A stretch of DNA of 64,000 nt, from assembly GCF_003367375.1 (NCBI RefSeq), contig NZ_CP031416.1, forward strand, positions 124,001 through 188,000, written 5' to 3'. Below are positions 18,568-29,336 of the stretch, in pieces (the first letter of the stretch is position 1; each line of letters opens with the position of its first letter). The translations under genes were made by a program, and so were the position numbers. A model generated the notes under the pieces. It was not told the origin of the DNA, made no database searches, and worked only from the letters and a program-made list of their open reading frames with translations. The DNA comes from Gallaecimonas mangrovi. GTDB taxonomy: Bacteria; Pseudomonadota; Gammaproteobacteria; Enterobacterales; Gallaecimonadaceae.

Positions 18568-18594
18568 CATCTTCTATTTATAGAAGATATTACT

Positions 18595-19143
18595 TCACTG
18601 AAATTTATAGGATAGATACAAACTAGCGCTGTATATACTATAAAACACATCAGGGCGATCACTGTAGCCGGTGCTACTTGTATCACTAGGTTCTAATTTA
18701 TCTCTGGCAACTTTATTACCATATCGTAAATCAAAATTAAGATCCCAACCTGGCATGATGTTAAGTTTTGCGACCCCTACACCTGTGTAATATCCAAATG
18801 CCGGCGTGGCTAAGTTGTAACGAGCACCACCTAAAAATGCGCTAACAGCCCAGTCGCTATTAAATTTATACCGATAATCGAATGCTCTAACTGCAAGCAT
18901 ATTTTTACCATCGATACTATCAACCTCAATACGAAAGCCAATATCACTGTTGTCAGAGGCTTTTCTGCGGGCGCCCAAACCGGCATGATAGCCGAGCTTA
19001 GCGTTGGTATAAGAGGCTGGATCACCATCGGTTAGATTGACATCAACTTTATTTTCGTTAACGCCAATATCGACGAACACTTCAGCATGCGCTCCTAAGC
19101 TACAGGTTGCCAACAATAGTGAGCCACAAATTACGTTTTTCAT
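18595..19143 (-). CDS. Outer-membrane beta-barrel protein of unknown role
   Basis: A 182-residue protein with a signal peptide (MKNVICGSLLLATCSLGAHA) and alternating hydrophobic/aromatic strands throughout (FRIEVDSIDG, FDYRYKF, FGYYTGVGVAKL, LDLRYGN-like, SIYSASLYLSYKFQ). This is consistent with an eight-stranded barrel similar in size to YfaZ/OmpW-class proteins. It lies nine bases after the wzi-like gene, and both are downstream of coaD, so it is probably a surface-glycan-associated partner. Exact family not recognised. Confidence 0.7.
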   Translation of the reverse strand: MKNVICGSLLLATCSLGAHAEVFVDIGVNENKVDVNLTDGDPASYTNAKLGYHAGLGARRKASDNSDIGFRIEVDSIDGKNMLAVRAFDYRYKFNSDWAVSAFLGGARYNLATPAFGYYTGVGVAKLNIMPGWDLNFDLRYGNKVARDKLEPSDTSSTGYSDRPDVFYSIYSASLYLSYKFQ

Positions 19144-19151
19144 GCATGTCC

Positions 19152-20570
19152 TTAAAAATGAATATAGGCGCTTAGGCGATCGTAGTTTTCGCCGAGGGTA
19201 TCCCTGCCAACCAGCAATTCAGCACCAACCATATAATTGCGCCATGGAAAAGAGTAGCTGGTGGTTAACTCCAGGCCTCTTTGATAGTCATATTCTCCAT
19301 AGTTTTGATTTTGCACAGTCCTGAATTGAAACTGAGCCAAGCCTCCAAAGTGAGGCTGCCAGCCTAATTTAACCATTAGGCTGCGCCCACCAACGCTGTC
19401 ATTAAACACTCGTTGGTTAGCCGCCCAATTACCAATAACTACATCATTATTGGTTAATCCATCTAAATAGATGTGATGTGTATACCAACCATTTTGCCAC
19501 TCGGACATTTCTACTGTCAGGTCCCAGTTATTCCAAAGTTTTGGAAAATCAATGCCTCCGGACAAACCTACATTACCGAGATTCCAGTTTTCACTTTTTG
19601 AGGTGTCTTCCCCTGCGTATTCAAAATACACAGAAAAAGGCACTTCTCCCGGAAAAATAATACGGCTAGTAAATGAGGCAGCCTGATTACCAAATTGCTG
19701 ATCAGCAGTCTGGCCATTTTTAGCGTTATCTTCCCCAGAAGGATCAAAATAAGCTTTAATAACGTCCTTAAGACTCTTACCGCCTCTGGCACCACCACCG
19801 TATTGCATAACGCGATTAATGCCCAGAGACCAGCCTTCAATGGGTTCAAATGAGAGATGTAGTCCTGCCAGCATCGGATGGCCAGACGTATAACCGTCGT
19901 TATAGACGATGTGGTCCGAGCTACTCATTTGCGCTAAGAACATTTCGTAGTGAACATTGAAAATGCTGATTGGTGTGTAATTTGACAATGTCACCGATGG
20001 CATTGTTTGCGCATTAGTACTAATGAGCATCGAGCTATCGGTCATGGGAGACAGCCAATGGTCCCTGTAGCCGATGTCGAGTTGGGCGTAGTTTGTACCC
20101 ACACTCACCATGGTTCCGGTTGGCGTTGTATCACCCTGGTAGCTTACAAAGCCAGCATTGAACAACAGGTAATCGCTAGGCTGCCAGTAACCACTGAAAG
20201 AGGCTTGGTAATGGCTAGCGGCGTCCATACCGTGGCTATTGGCTAAGGTGATATTGCTATTGTTATTGGTGACACTTGCCTCGACGCTCGCCTGGCTAAC
20301 ACCCACCTGCTGCATTAAGCGGTCAAGATAACTATGCACTTGTTCACAAAGTGCCTCGTCTTTTTTACAGGCTTTAGGAAGGGCTGCTAGTACTGCAGCT
20401 GCGGGGATTGGCCTAGTCATCACCGGCTGATCGGCCAGGATCATCACCCTTTCAACTTGATGTTCTATCTCTGGCGACAGTGATAATGGCAGATAGGGGC
20501 TAACACCTTTGGCTGCCGCTGCACTGCTTATTAACACCAACGAGGCTAACGCACTAACGCGAAAAAGCAT
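19152..20570 (-). CDS. Capsule assembly Wzi family outer-membrane protein
   Basis: A 472-residue protein with signal peptide (MLFRVSALASLVLISSAAAA) and the Wzi pattern: an N-terminal helical part with IPAAAVLAALPKACK, then an 18-strand-type barrel ending in aromatic IHF. Landmarks include GYRDHWLSPMTDSSMLIST (about 168-186), FEPIEGWSLGINR and EYAGEDTS. Wzi proteins bind group 1 capsule at the cell surface. Homologues in Vibrio act in O-antigen capsule and other polysaccharides. Its ATG directly follows the coaD stop. No wza-wzc genes are in the window. Confidence 0.85.
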   Translation of the reverse strand: MLFRVSALASLVLISSAAAAKGVSPYLPLSLSPEIEHQVERVMILADQPVMTRPIPAAAVLAALPKACKKDEALCEQVHSYLDRLMQQVGVSQASVEASVTNNNSNITLANSHGMDAASHYQASFSGYWQPSDYLLFNAGFVSYQGDTTPTGTMVSVGTNYAQLDIGYRDHWLSPMTDSSMLISTNAQTMPSVTLSNYTPISIFNVHYEMFLAQMSSSDHIVYNDGYTSGHPMLAGLHLSFEPIEGWSLGINRVMQYGGGARGGKSLKDVIKAYFDPSGEDNAKNGQTADQQFGNQAASFTSRIIFPGEVPFSVYFEYAGEDTSKSENWNLGNVGLSGGIDFPKLWNNWDLTVEMSEWQNGWYTHHIYLDGLTNNDVVIGNWAANQRVFNDSVGGRSLMVKLGWQPHFGGLAQFQFRTVQNQNYGEYDYQRGLELTTSYSFPWRNYMVGAELLVGRDTLGENYDRLSAYIHF

Positions 20571-21137
<567 letters not shown>

Positions 21138-21229
21138 CTATAGGAAGGGAAGCCGAGACCATCTTTTGCTGGCCAGAATGGGCAATGTAACAGGCTGTTT
21201 CTGATTGGGTTTGCATATTTCACTGCATT

Positions 21230-21255
21230 AAAGGCCCCGCGCTGGCGGGGCCTTT
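21230..21255 (-). terminator. Hairpin terminator after the chemoreceptor gene
   Basis: An 11-bp perfect stem AAAGGCCCCGC/GCGGGGCCTTT with loop GCTG. The trailing T-run is only three bases, but the stem is very stable. It sits six bases beyond the stop on the minus strand. Confidence 0.68.
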
Positions 21256-21261
21256 GTGTTG

Positions 21262-23175
21262 TTACACCTTGAATTTGCCAATCAGTTCCAGCAAATGCTC
21301 AGCGGCGACGGCTTGGTCATCAGCCGAGCTGCTGGACGCCTTGGCAGAGTGGCTACTCTGCTCGGAAAGCTGCTGAATTTGCTGAATGGAGCGGTTAATT
21401 TCCTGCACCACGGCGCTTTGCTCTTCCACTGCACTGGCAACTTGAATGTTCATACTGGCAATGGCGGAGACCAGCCCGGAAATATTCTGCACGCCACCGC
21501 CAGCCACTTGGCTGTTTTCGGTGGTAACACCGATTTGCTCATTACCTTTGACAATAACGTCGGTTGCCCGCTGCGACGCCGTTTGCAGCTTTGAGATCAT
21601 GCCGTGAATCTCTTCGATAGATGACTGGGTGCGCTGCGCTAGCGATCGCACCTCGTCAGCTACCACGGCAAAACCGCGTCCTTGTTCACCGGCGCGAGCC
21701 GCTTCAATGGCGGCGTTCAGTGCCAATAGGTTGGTTTGCTCGGCGATAGCGCGGATCACATCAAGAATGCCGCCGATATCCTGGCTGTCTTGGTTGAGCT
21801 GGCCAATAACCGAGGTGGCCAATTCCAGTTCTCGGCCGAGATTGTTCACGTTATCAATGGTGGTACTGATAATGCTGACCACTTCATTGGCGCTGTTATC
21901 CGCTTGCTGCACCTTGTCGGCAGCGTCTGAGGCATTATTGGCTATCTCTTGAATAGAGGCTTCCATCTCGTTAAAAGCCGTCGCGACGCTGGAGGTTTCC
22001 TTCTGCTGGCGGTCCATTTGCTGTACCGACACTTGGCTTAGTTTGGCCGCCTCTTTGGCTGAATCCGCTATTTGTCTGCCGTTATCGGCGACACCTTTAA
22101 AGATGTCCTGCAGCGTTTCTAAAAAGCGGTTAACTCCGGTTGCCAATTGGCCAATTTCATCGCTGCGTTTTAATGGAATGCGGAAGGTAAGGTCGCCACC
22201 CTTAGAGGCTAACTGGTTGATCAGCCGGCCCAGCTCTTTTAAAGGCGATGCGATTGAGGTGGCAAAAACCACGGACATCGCAATGGTGAGGACAACAACA
22301 ACCGTTATCCCTAACAAAATCTGCAGCAAGCTGGCCGAGATACTATCAAACACGCCTTTGATGCGTTTATCGCTCTGGCTGTTTACCTTAGCCAACATAG
22401 CGGCCAGTGTTTGGTTTATGTCTTTATTTAAGCTTTGAATTTGCCCGATATTAGCGATGTACTCTTTTGAAAGCCTACGAATATCCAGGTTCGCCTTGTT
22501 GGCTTGCTGCGCCTTCTCAAGCATCGGCGAGCCTTTTAGCTGTTCAAGGGCGGCTTCGGATGCTTTGTCCAGTTCATCCAGGTTACGCATCAGTTCGCTG
22601 GCGGCGTTTGGGTCGTGCTTTAAACGCTGGAATATCAGTTTGATGTTGTAGGTGCTGGTGGTATGCACCAAGGCGGCAGCAATGATTTGTCGCTCAAAGG
22701 TCGATACTTGGCTGCGTGCTACCGGGTCGGCCAATTGTTTGCTTAGCGACAAAATGTAACTGTCTGATTGATTTATGGAATTGTCAGCAATGCTCTGCAC
22801 CTGCTGGTTTAGAGTGGTATTACGCTCAAACAGCTGATTTATGGTGTCGGACTTTTTAGCCATAGTGGCCATGTGATCTTTAAAGCTTTGGCCGGTGGCA
22901 GTGCTGTCGTTACCAAGGCGAGTGACCAAGCTTTGAAAATGCTTTGCCAGCTCACTGTAACCCTGTTCGGTGTTGGTGAACTTTCCCACCTGCTCAGACA
23001 GCGCATAAATATTCTTAACAAAGTCGCTATTTTGCGACATCTCATTCTGTGTCTTACCAATAAGGCTTTGGTTCTTAAAGAAAAAAACAAGAACAAATAG
23101 CAGTAAAATGACAAGTAAGAAAACAGGTGCAAAGAGTTTCTTCCTTACACTCATGGAAGACAAAAGTTTCGACAT
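21262..23175 (-). CDS. Methyl-accepting chemotaxis protein
   Basis: A 637-residue transmembrane chemoreceptor. TM1 is at about 15-35, a large helical periplasmic sensor follows (about 36-280), TM2 is at about 283-308, and a HAMP domain ([24 protein letters not shown]) is next. The cytoplasmic signalling hairpin has the invariant tip [22 protein letters not shown]. There is no C-terminal CheR-tethering pentapeptide (it ends [10 protein letters not shown]). The ligand is unknown. It is unlinked to other chemotaxis genes here, placed between coaD and the GT4 gene. Confidence 0.95.
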   Translation of the reverse strand: MSKLLSSMSVRKKLFAPVFLLVILLLFVLVFFFKNQSLIGKTQNEMSQNSDFVKNIYALSEQVGKFTNTEQGYSELAKHFQSLVTRLGNDSTATGQSFKDHMATMAKKSDTINQLFERNTTLNQQVQSIADNSINQSDSYILSLSKQLADPVARSQVSTFERQIIAAALVHTTSTYNIKLIFQRLKHDPNAASELMRNLDELDKASEAALEQLKGSPMLEKAQQANKANLDIRRLSKEYIANIGQIQSLNKDINQTLAAMLAKVNSQSDKRIKGVFDSISASLLQILLGITVVVVLTIAMSVVFATSIASPLKELGRLINQLASKGGDLTFRIPLKRSDEIGQLATGVNRFLETLQDIFKGVADNGRQIADSAKEAAKLSQVSVQQMDRQQKETSSVATAFNEMEASIQEIANNASDAADKVQQADNSANEVVSIISTTIDNVNNLGRELELATSVIGQLNQDSQDIGGILDVIRAIAEQTNLLALNAAIEAARAGEQGRGFAVVADEVRSLAQRTQSSIEEIHGMISKLQTASQRATDVIVKGNEQIGVTTENSQVAGGGVQNISGLVSAIASMNIQVASAVEEQSAVVQEINRSIQQIQQLSEQSSHSAKASSSSADDQAVAAEHLLELIGKFKV

Positions 23176-23508
23176 CTTTATGATCCTCTTGACGGATTAG
23201 CTCTTCTTGGCCGCGTTGGGTCGAGTAAACGCATACCGTTGAAGGATGAGGTACTGCTGCGTGGCAGCGGCGTTAACCGCCAACCGATTTGATGTGTTGC
23301 TGCTTTAGGTCGCTTTTAAATACGTTGTTTTAACTGTTTCGGATGCTGCCTTCACAAATTTAGTTGTCATTTGGTAACCCTGCTTTACCAAAGGCGTAAT
23401 CACTTTCATTGATATGAACAGCATCTCAAGCAAGGTTGTGTTGGAGTACTACGGCAAGGTCAGGCCATGTGGTAAGGTTTGCGGCAATTTTGAGGGGGAG
23501 ATAACGCC
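23176..23508 (+). other. Divergent intergenic region without recognised elements
   Basis: 333 bp between the divergent chemoreceptor and GT4 genes. It must hold both promoters. I looked for sigma28-type (TAAA...GCCGATAA) flagellar promoter elements on the minus strand and found none convincing. A GGTAA/TTACC repeat near 23372 is too short to interpret. Confidence 0.4.
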
Positions 23509-24603
23509 ATGAAGGTACTGGTGATCAGTTCCTATAAAGACACCTGGAATTCAGTTCGCCCTGAGGCCGAAATGCTGATTGGCCTTAAGGATTACGGCAT
23601 CGACCTGGAAGTGATGACCCAAGGCGACGCTGAGTATGTTCAGCGCTTTGAAGAAATGGGCGTTAAGGTGCACCCCTATCATCCCGATAAAAAATTTAAT
23701 CTGGCCAGCATTAAATATATTCGCCAGGTGCTTAAAGACGGTGGCTTTGACGCCGTGTATTGCTTTAATAACAAAGCCATTTGTAACACCAACTTTGCCG
23801 CCATTGGCTTGCCGGTAAAAGTGCTGACCTACCGTGGCCAAACCGGCAATATTGAAAAGTGGAACCCCACCGGTTATCTCACGCACCTGCATCCCAGTGT
23901 CGACCGTATTGTCTGTGTTGCAAAAGCCACCGAAGACGATTTACGAGCGCATGTTTGGGGTAATAAAAATAAGGTTTGTACCGTCTATAAGGGCCACGAT
24001 TTAGCCTGGTATAACGATATACCCGTTGATTTGAGCGAGTTTGGCATTCCCGAAGGCGCTTTTGTTATTGGCTCAGTTGCTAACTTGCGGCCCCGTAAGG
24101 GTCTGCCGGTACTGATGGAAATGACCCACCTTTTACCCAAAGACGCCAACATCCATTTACTGCTGGTGGGCGGCGGTATGGATAAACCCGAAGTACAAGC
24201 GATGATTGCGGCAAGCCCAATGAAAGACCGTATTCACTTGGCCGGTTTTCGAAAAGATGCACCGGCCATTATTGCCGCATGTGATGTCTCTATCTTGGCA
24301 TCAACCAAGCGCGAGGGTCTGCCGAAAACGGTGATTGAAGCCATGGTTTACGGCGTGGCGCCTATCGTATCCGATACCGGTGGCAGTGCTGAGCTGATTG
24401 AAGATGGCATCAGTGGTATCAAAATTGCCCCAGGGGACGTTAACGCCATGGCCGATGGGGTTACGCGGCTTTATAACGACAGGGCGCTTTGTAAAGACAT
24501 GGGCCAAAAAGCCCGCCAACGTATTGGCGAGCATTTCACCGTTCAGCAGTCTTCCCGTGATCTTGCCAAGGTGATTGAAGACACCGTCAACGGCGCGTTT
24601 TAA
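23509..24603 (+). CDS. Family 4 glycosyltransferase
   Basis: A 364-residue GT-B enzyme, probably of LPS core synthesis. FVIGSVANLRPRKGLPVLM (about 189-207) is the start of the C-terminal donor domain. The GT4 E-x7-E region reads STKREGLPKTVIEAMVYGVAPIVSDTGGSAELI (about 264-296). The ATG at 23509 follows GGGGGAGATAACGCC, a strong ribosome binding site. Its 3' end overlaps the convergent waaE-like gene by 17 bases. Confidence 0.92.
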   Translation: MKVLVISSYKDTWNSVRPEAEMLIGLKDYGIDLEVMTQGDAEYVQRFEEMGVKVHPYHPDKKFNLASIKYIRQVLKDGGFDAVYCFNNKAICNTNFAAIGLPVKVLTYRGQTGNIEKWNPTGYLTHLHPSVDRIVCVAKATEDDLRAHVWGNKNKVCTVYKGHDLAWYNDIPVDLSEFGIPEGAFVIGSVANLRPRKGLPVLMEMTHLLPKDANIHLLLVGGGMDKPEVQAMIAASPMKDRIHLAGFRKDAPAIIAACDVSILASTKREGLPKTVIEAMVYGVAPIVSDTGGSAELIEDGISGIKIAPGDVNAMADGVTRLYNDRALCKDMGQKARQRIGEHFTVQQSSRDLAKVIEDTVNGAF

Positions 24604-25336
24604 GCCACAGCGCTGCGTATTTATTAAAGGAATAATGGGCGGCAAATACGGCCAATAAAAAGCCATGCTTGCCGTCCATAAAACCGCGCTGGAACACAAA
24701 CTTGCGCAAGAACGTCGATAAGCTGTGCAGTATGGCGGACACCACCCCGGCTTTTTTGCCTTTACGCGCCTTATTTTCGGCCCAATCGTTGGCGTAACGC
24801 ACCGATTTTTGCAGGTAGCTGGTGAGGTCGCCGGTGGTGTAATGCAGAAGGTGCCCAGGCAGGTCTTTGACGCTGGCGCCTTTGCAGTCAACTTTTTCGT
24901 GCACCAGGGCATCGTCGTAGTGAAATTCGCTATTGCGATGCAGCCGCACGATGCGGTCGGGGTACCAGCCTGAGGTTTTAATAAAGCGGCCAAAAAAGTC
25001 AGTCAGGCGGTTGGCGCGGTACACCACTTGCCGAGCGTCATTGTTAATGGCGGCCAAAATACCGGCTTTAAGCTCCGGCGTAACCACTTCGTCAGCGTCA
25101 ATCCAGAATACCCATTCGCCCTTGGCATAGCGCTGCGCGCGCTGGCGCTGCGGGCCAAAACCCGGCCAATCATCGGTGTGATAAATGTGGGCGCCAGCGG
25201 CTTTGGCGTGCGCCAGGGTGTCGTCGCTAGAACCGGAGTCGAGTACCACTATCTCATCAACAAAATCGAGGCTGTTAAGGCAATTGGGTAAATCCCTGCC
25301 AACGTTTTTGGTGATGATCACCGCCGACAACTTCAT
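24587..25336 (-). CDS. WaaE/KdtX-like family 2 glycosyltransferase
   Basis: A 249-residue GT2 enzyme resembling the LPS inner-core beta-1,4-glucosyltransferase WaaE. It starts [20 protein letters not shown], then DEIVVLDSGSSDDT and WVFWIDADEVV (DAD metal motif, about 95-105). TSGWYPDRIVRLHRN and VHEKVDCKG follow in the acceptor region. The start overlaps the waaF stop by four bases, so it is the third gene of hldD-waaF-waaE. The specific sugar transferred is inferred from family only. Confidence 0.88.
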   Translation of the reverse strand: MKLSAVIITKNVGRDLPNCLNSLDFVDEIVVLDSGSSDDTLAHAKAAGAHIYHTDDWPGFGPQRQRAQRYAKGEWVFWIDADEVVTPELKAGILAAINNDARQVVYRANRLTDFFGRFIKTSGWYPDRIVRLHRNSEFHYDDALVHEKVDCKGASVKDLPGHLLHYTTGDLTSYLQKSVRYANDWAENKARKGKKAGVVSAILHSLSTFLRKFVFQRGFMDGKHGFLLAVFAAHYSFNKYAALWLKTRR

Positions 25337-26346
25337 TCAAGATTCTCCAGCACGTGGTTGACGCTAATGCCTGTTAAGCACTGATAGTGGCCAAAACGGC
25401 AGGTACGCTCGAAGCAGGGGCTGCATTCAATGGGGTGGCGCACTATGGTGGCGTTATCGGTTAGCGGCGGTGTGAAATCGGGGCTGGTGGAACCGTAAAT
25501 GGCCACCACCTTGGCGCCTGCTGCGGCTGCCACATGCATTAAACCCGAGTCGTGGCTAACCACACTGTGGCAGTGGGAAAAAAGGTCCACGGTGTCTTCC
25601 AGGCGGGTTTTCCCGCACAGGTTGTAAACGCCTTCTTGGCCGTCGCTAATGACCTGGCCCGCGTCGATATCTTTTGGGCCACCCAACACCCAAACCTGGT
25701 AGCCGTTTTCAACCAAACGTGCAGCAAGGTGGCGGTGGTTTTCCAGCGGCCACTGTTTGGATGGGCCGTATTCAGCGCCGGGGCAAATGGCGATGGCGGG
25801 TTTATCGATGGGCAGAGCCAGCTTGGCCATCACTGCCTTGATGTTGGCTTTATCAATGGCAAGGGCCGGGCTTGGCACCGTAAACTGGTAACGTTGGTAT
25901 GCTTCTTTGCTAACGCCCATTGCCATGTAACGCCACACCGTTTTGTCGGTAACGGTGTGGCCTTGGCGAGTGGGGCGGCGCTTGCGGGCATCGGTCAGCA
26001 TAAAGCTGCGCCCTTCGCCGGAAAAACCCACCCGCTCGGTAATGGCGGCAAAAAAGGGAATTAAGGCAGCCTTGAATGAACGCGGTAGAATAAGGGCCCT
26101 GTTATAGCCTTGCTTTTTTAACTCGCGCGCAAGTTGCCACTGGGCTATAAGGTTCAGTTTGCCATGGCCCCAGGGGGCGGCAATGCCGCGGCGAACCTCG
26201 GGCATACGGGCGATAATTGGCAGCGACCAGCCCGGTGCCAGCACATCAATTACCGCCTCCGGGTAGCGTTTTTTCAGGTCGATGAAAAGGGCCTGGGCCA
26301 TCACCATATCGCCAACCCAAGATGGCCCAATTACCAGAAACTTCAT
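25333..26346 (-). CDS. waaF: ADP-heptose:LPS heptosyltransferase II
   Basis: Adds the second L,D-heptose to the LPS inner core. It is 337 residues. The N-terminal [19 protein letters not shown], the [16 protein letters not shown] donor-domain opening (about 182-197) and the donor motif [33 protein letters not shown] are diagnostic, although quoted here only as landmarks. It overlaps hldD and the waaE-like gene by 4 bp each, so the three genes are translationally coupled. Confidence 0.96.
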   Translation of the reverse strand: MKFLVIGPSWVGDMVMAQALFIDLKKRYPEAVIDVLAPGWSLPIIARMPEVRRGIAAPWGHGKLNLIAQWQLARELKKQGYNRALILPRSFKAALIPFFAAITERVGFSGEGRSFMLTDARKRRPTRQGHTVTDKTVWRYMAMGVSKEAYQRYQFTVPSPALAIDKANIKAVMAKLALPIDKPAIAICPGAEYGPSKQWPLENHRHLAARLVENGYQVWVLGGPKDIDAGQVISDGQEGVYNLCGKTRLEDTVDLFSHCHSVVSHDSGLMHVAAAAGAKVVAIYGSTSPDFTPPLTDNATIVRHPIECSPCFERTCRFGHYQCLTGISVNHVLENLE

Positions 26347-27290
26347 GCCTTGGCGTCAAGCCACTTTAAATAGGCACTCACCCCTTCGGCGACGGTATGA
26401 AACGGCTCTTTATAACCGACGGTGCGCAACTTGCTGATATCGGCCTGGGTGAAGCTTTGGTAGCGGCCTTTTAGCTCGTCAGGGAAGGGGATGTATTCAA
26501 CCTGACCTTTACCGTGGTGCTTAATTACCGCGTCGGCCACGTTTTGGAAAGGTTCGGCGCGGCCACTGCCCAGGTTAAAAATACCGGACAGGTGCGGGTG
26601 GTCCATAAACCACAGGTTGACCTTGCAGACATCGCCAACATAAACGAAATCGCGCTGCTGGCCGCCATCTGGGTAGCCGTCGTAGCCTTCGAACAGGCGC
26701 GGATTTTTGCCGTCTAACAATTGGTTGTGCAGGTGAAAGGCAACAGAGGCCATTTTGCCTTTGTGCTGTTCGCGCGGGCCATAAACGTTGAAATAGCGAA
26801 AGCCCACCACTTGGCTTTCTGCCTCGGGCAGAATGCGGCGCACGTATTGGTCAAATTGCCATTTCGAATAGCCGTAAACATTGAGGGGTTCTTCGCACTC
26901 GCGCTCTTCACGGAAAGAATCCGAGCCGCCATAAACCGCCGCGCTGGAAGCGTACAAGAAGGGTACTTCCCGTTCTAGGCACCAATGCAGCAATTCTTTG
27001 GAGTACTCGTAGTTGTTCTCCATCATGAATTTGCCGTCCCACTCGGTGGTGGCAGAACAGGCGCCTTCGTGGAAGATAGCATCAACAGGGCCGAACTCGT
27101 CACCGGAGACAATACGGGCGATAAAATCGTCCTTGTCTAGGTAGTCGGCGATATCCAAGTCAGCCAAGTTTTTAAACTTAGTGCCGTCGGTGAGATCGTC
27201 CACCACCAGTATGTCTTTGTAGCCACGCTCGTTGAGCGCCTTGACGATGTTGGCGCCGATAAAGCCGGCGCCGCCCGTTACGATGATCAT
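26343..27290 (-). CDS. hldD: ADP-L-glycero-D-manno-heptose 6-epimerase
   Basis: Last step of ADP-heptose synthesis, an NADP-dependent SDR. From the ATG at 27290 (AGGGGAA upstream) the protein is 315 residues and starts [19 protein letters not shown], the Rossmann motif. A 50-residue longer in-frame start at 27440 would run into the divergent regulator gene and add an unrelated leader. The YGYSKWQFD catalytic Tyr-Lys pair and the [13 protein letters not shown] loop are present. It is first gene of hldD-waaF-waaE. Confidence 0.96.
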   Translation of the reverse strand: MIIVTGGAGFIGANIVKALNERGYKDILVVDDLTDGTKFKNLADLDIADYLDKDDFIARIVSGDEFGPVDAIFHEGACSATTEWDGKFMMENNYEYSKELLHWCLEREVPFLYASSAAVYGGSDSFREERECEEPLNVYGYSKWQFDQYVRRILPEAESQVVGFRYFNVYGPREQHKGKMASVAFHLHNQLLDGKNPRLFEGYDGYPDGGQQRDFVYVGDVCKVNLWFMDHPHLSGIFNLGSGRAEPFQNVADAVIKHHGKGQVEYIPFPDELKGRYQSFTQADISKLRTVGYKEPFHTVAEGVSAYLKWLDAKA

Positions 27291-27363
27291 CAAATTCCCC
27301 TGTGTGCCAAGCGCATTGGCGACATGGTAGACTCTGGTCAGTTCGGCTAAAAGGCCTAAGCGC

Positions 27364-28005
27364 GTGAAAACCAGAGATAAAATTCTAAAAGCTAGCCTGG
27401 CGTTATTTAATGAAAAGGGTGAAAGGAATGTCACCACCAATCATATTGCCGCGCATCTAGGTATTAGCCCAGGCAACTTATACTACCATTTCCGCAATAA
27501 GGAGGACATTGTTCACGCCATCTTCGGCGAGTATGTCCGCCACCTCGAAACGGCTTTTACCCCTAAAGAAAACGGCCCAACCCTTGATGTTCTGATGTCT
27601 TATTTGGACGGTGTTTTCTACACCATGTGGGAGTTTCGTTTTTTTTACGCCAGCCTGCCCGACATTTTGGCCCGCAACCCGGCTCTGCATCAGGAATACT
27701 TTGTGGTGCAAACGCAGCTGGCCGATCGGGTGGTGGCCATTTTGCATACCCTTAATAGCGAAGGTATTTTGGCCATCGACGAAGCCGACCTGCCCGATTT
27801 GGCCCACACCGTGAAAATCATGGTGACCTTCTGGATAAGCTACCAAACCACCCAGGCTATCGATGCAGCCATTACCCGGCCGGTGATTTACCAAGGGGTA
27901 CTGAAGGTTTTATTTCTTATTCGCCCCTATTTGGCGCCGGATGCCAAAGACACCATTGCCCGTTTGGAAGACCATTATCGGCGTTTGGCCCAGCGCACCC
28001 GCTAG
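27364..28005 (+). CDS. TetR/AcrR family transcriptional regulator
   Basis: A 213-residue repressor-type protein starting at GTG 27364 with AAGG nine bases upstream. The N-terminal HTH reads [20 protein letters not shown] (about 24-43). The rest is a helical ligand-binding domain with an aromatic stretch ([15 protein letters not shown]). It is divergent from hldD with only 73 bp between starts, so it may control itself and possibly the heptose operon. The ligand is unknown. Terminated by a 10-bp hairpin before kbl. Confidence 0.88.
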   Translation: MKTRDKILKASLALFNEKGERNVTTNHIAAHLGISPGNLYYHFRNKEDIVHAIFGEYVRHLETAFTPKENGPTLDVLMSYLDGVFYTMWEFRFFYASLPDILARNPALHQEYFVVQTQLADRVVAILHTLNSEGILAIDEADLPDLAHTVKIMVTFWISYQTTQAIDAAITRPVIYQGVLKVLFLIRPYLAPDAKDTIARLEDHYRRLAQRTR

Positions 28006-28015
28006 TGCTTTTTGT

Positions 28016-28042
28016 CAGCCAGACAAAAGTGTCTGGCTGTTT
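28016..28042 (+). terminator. Hairpin terminator after the TetR gene
   Basis: Perfect 10-bp stem CAGCCAGACA/TGTCTGGCTG with AAAG loop, followed by a short TTTAGT. The weak T-run lowers confidence. Confidence 0.65.
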
Positions 28043-28112
28043 AGTCTTGGCCCCTGTTTCTTACCTGTCTATTCGCTACAATAGCCCCCGAAATCGATTT
28101 CCGGAGCCACCG

Positions 28113-29303
28113 ATGAGTGCCAATCTGCTTGATCACCTGCGCCAGGAACTGGCCACACTGAAAGATGAAGGTCTGTACAAGGACGAACGTATTATCACCA
28201 GCGCGCAGCAAGCGGCTATCCACGTTGGTGACCAAGACGTTCTCAACTTCTGTGCCAATAACTACTTAGGCTTGGCCGATCATCCTGAACTCATCAAAGC
28301 GGCCAAGTCCGGCCTCGACAGCCATGGCTTCGGTATGGCGTCAGTGCGTTTTATCTGCGGCACCCAAGACAGCCATAAAGTGCTGGAGCAAAAGCTGGCC
28401 GACTTTCTTGGTATGGAAGACGCCATTCTTTACAGCTCTTGTTTTGACGCTAACGGCGGTCTTTTTGAAGTACTGCTGGGAGCCGAAGACGCCATTATTT
28501 CTGACGAGCTGAACCACGCTTCCATTATCGACGGCGTGCGGCTCTGTAAGGCCAAGCGTTTTCGCTATAAAAACAATGATATGGCAAGCCTCGAAGAGCA
28601 GCTTAAAGCCGCCGATGCCGCTGGCGCCCGCTTTAAAATGATTGCCACCGATGGCGTCTTTTCGATGGACGGCATCATTGCTGACCTGCCCGGTGTTTGT
28701 GACTTGGCCGAAAAGTACAATGCCATTGTCATGGTGGACGACTCCCATGCCGTTGGCTTTGTTGGCGAAGGTGGCCGCGGCGTGCACGAATATCACCACT
28801 GTTTAGACCGGGTGCACATCATTACCGGCACCCTGGGTAAGGCGCTGGGCGGCGCTTCTGGCGGTTACACCGCCGCCAGTAAAGAAATTGTCGACATGCT
28901 GCGTAACCGTAGCCGTCCTTACCTCTTTTCTAACTCGCTGGCCCCGGCCATTGTTAGCGCTTCTATCAAGGTGCTGGACATGCTGGCGGATGGCAGCGAG
29001 CTGCGCCAAAAATTGTGGGATAACAGCCAGTATTTTCGCGAGCGCATGAGCGCCGCCGGCTTTACCTTGGCGGGTAAAGACCACGCTATTATTCCGGTGA
29101 TGTTAGGGGATGCCAAACTGGCGAAAAGCTTTGCCGACAAAATGCTCGAAAAAGGCATTTATGTGGTTGGCTTTAGCTTCCCGGTGGTGCCGAAAGGGCA
29201 AGCCCGTATTCGTACCCAAATGTCCGCAGCCCACAGCCGCGAACAATTGGACATGGCCATTGACGCCTTTATTGCCGTAGGTAAAGAACTGGGCGTTATT
29301 TAA
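28113..29303 (+). CDS. kbl: 2-amino-3-ketobutyrate CoA ligase
   Basis: PLP enzyme cleaving 2-amino-3-ketobutyrate with CoA to glycine and acetyl-CoA, the second step of threonine catabolism. It is 396 residues from the ATG at 28113 (CCGGAG upstream). The longer in-frame opening from 28005 is not expected, as family members start [13 protein letters not shown]-like. The PLP Lys lies in [15 protein letters not shown] (about 239-253). [14 protein letters not shown] and [15 protein letters not shown] are also seen. It pairs with tdh, as in E. coli. Confidence 0.97.
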   Translation: MSANLLDHLRQELATLKDEGLYKDERIITSAQQAAIHVGDQDVLNFCANNYLGLADHPELIKAAKSGLDSHGFGMASVRFICGTQDSHKVLEQKLADFLGMEDAILYSSCFDANGGLFEVLLGAEDAIISDELNHASIIDGVRLCKAKRFRYKNNDMASLEEQLKAADAAGARFKMIATDGVFSMDGIIADLPGVCDLAEKYNAIVMVDDSHAVGFVGEGGRGVHEYHHCLDRVHIITGTLGKALGGASGGYTAASKEIVDMLRNRSRPYLFSNSLAPAIVSASIKVLDMLADGSELRQKLWDNSQYFRERMSAAGFTLAGKDHAIIPVMLGDAKLAKSFADKMLEKGIYVVGFSFPVVPKGQARIRTQMSAAHSREQLDMAIDAFIAVGKELGVI

Positions 29304-29336
29304 CGGTAATCACGCAAGGGTTTTGGAGAGTCAGCA

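Noticed and set aside
24301-24993. A 230-codon open frame on the minus strand
   Set aside because: It is antisense to the GT4 gene and overlaps the waaE-like gene in another frame. No family features.
27291-27440. Upstream extension of hldD by 50 residues
   Set aside because: The extra leader overlaps the divergent TetR gene, is unlike any HldD N-terminus, and the ATG at 27290 has a proper ribosome binding site.
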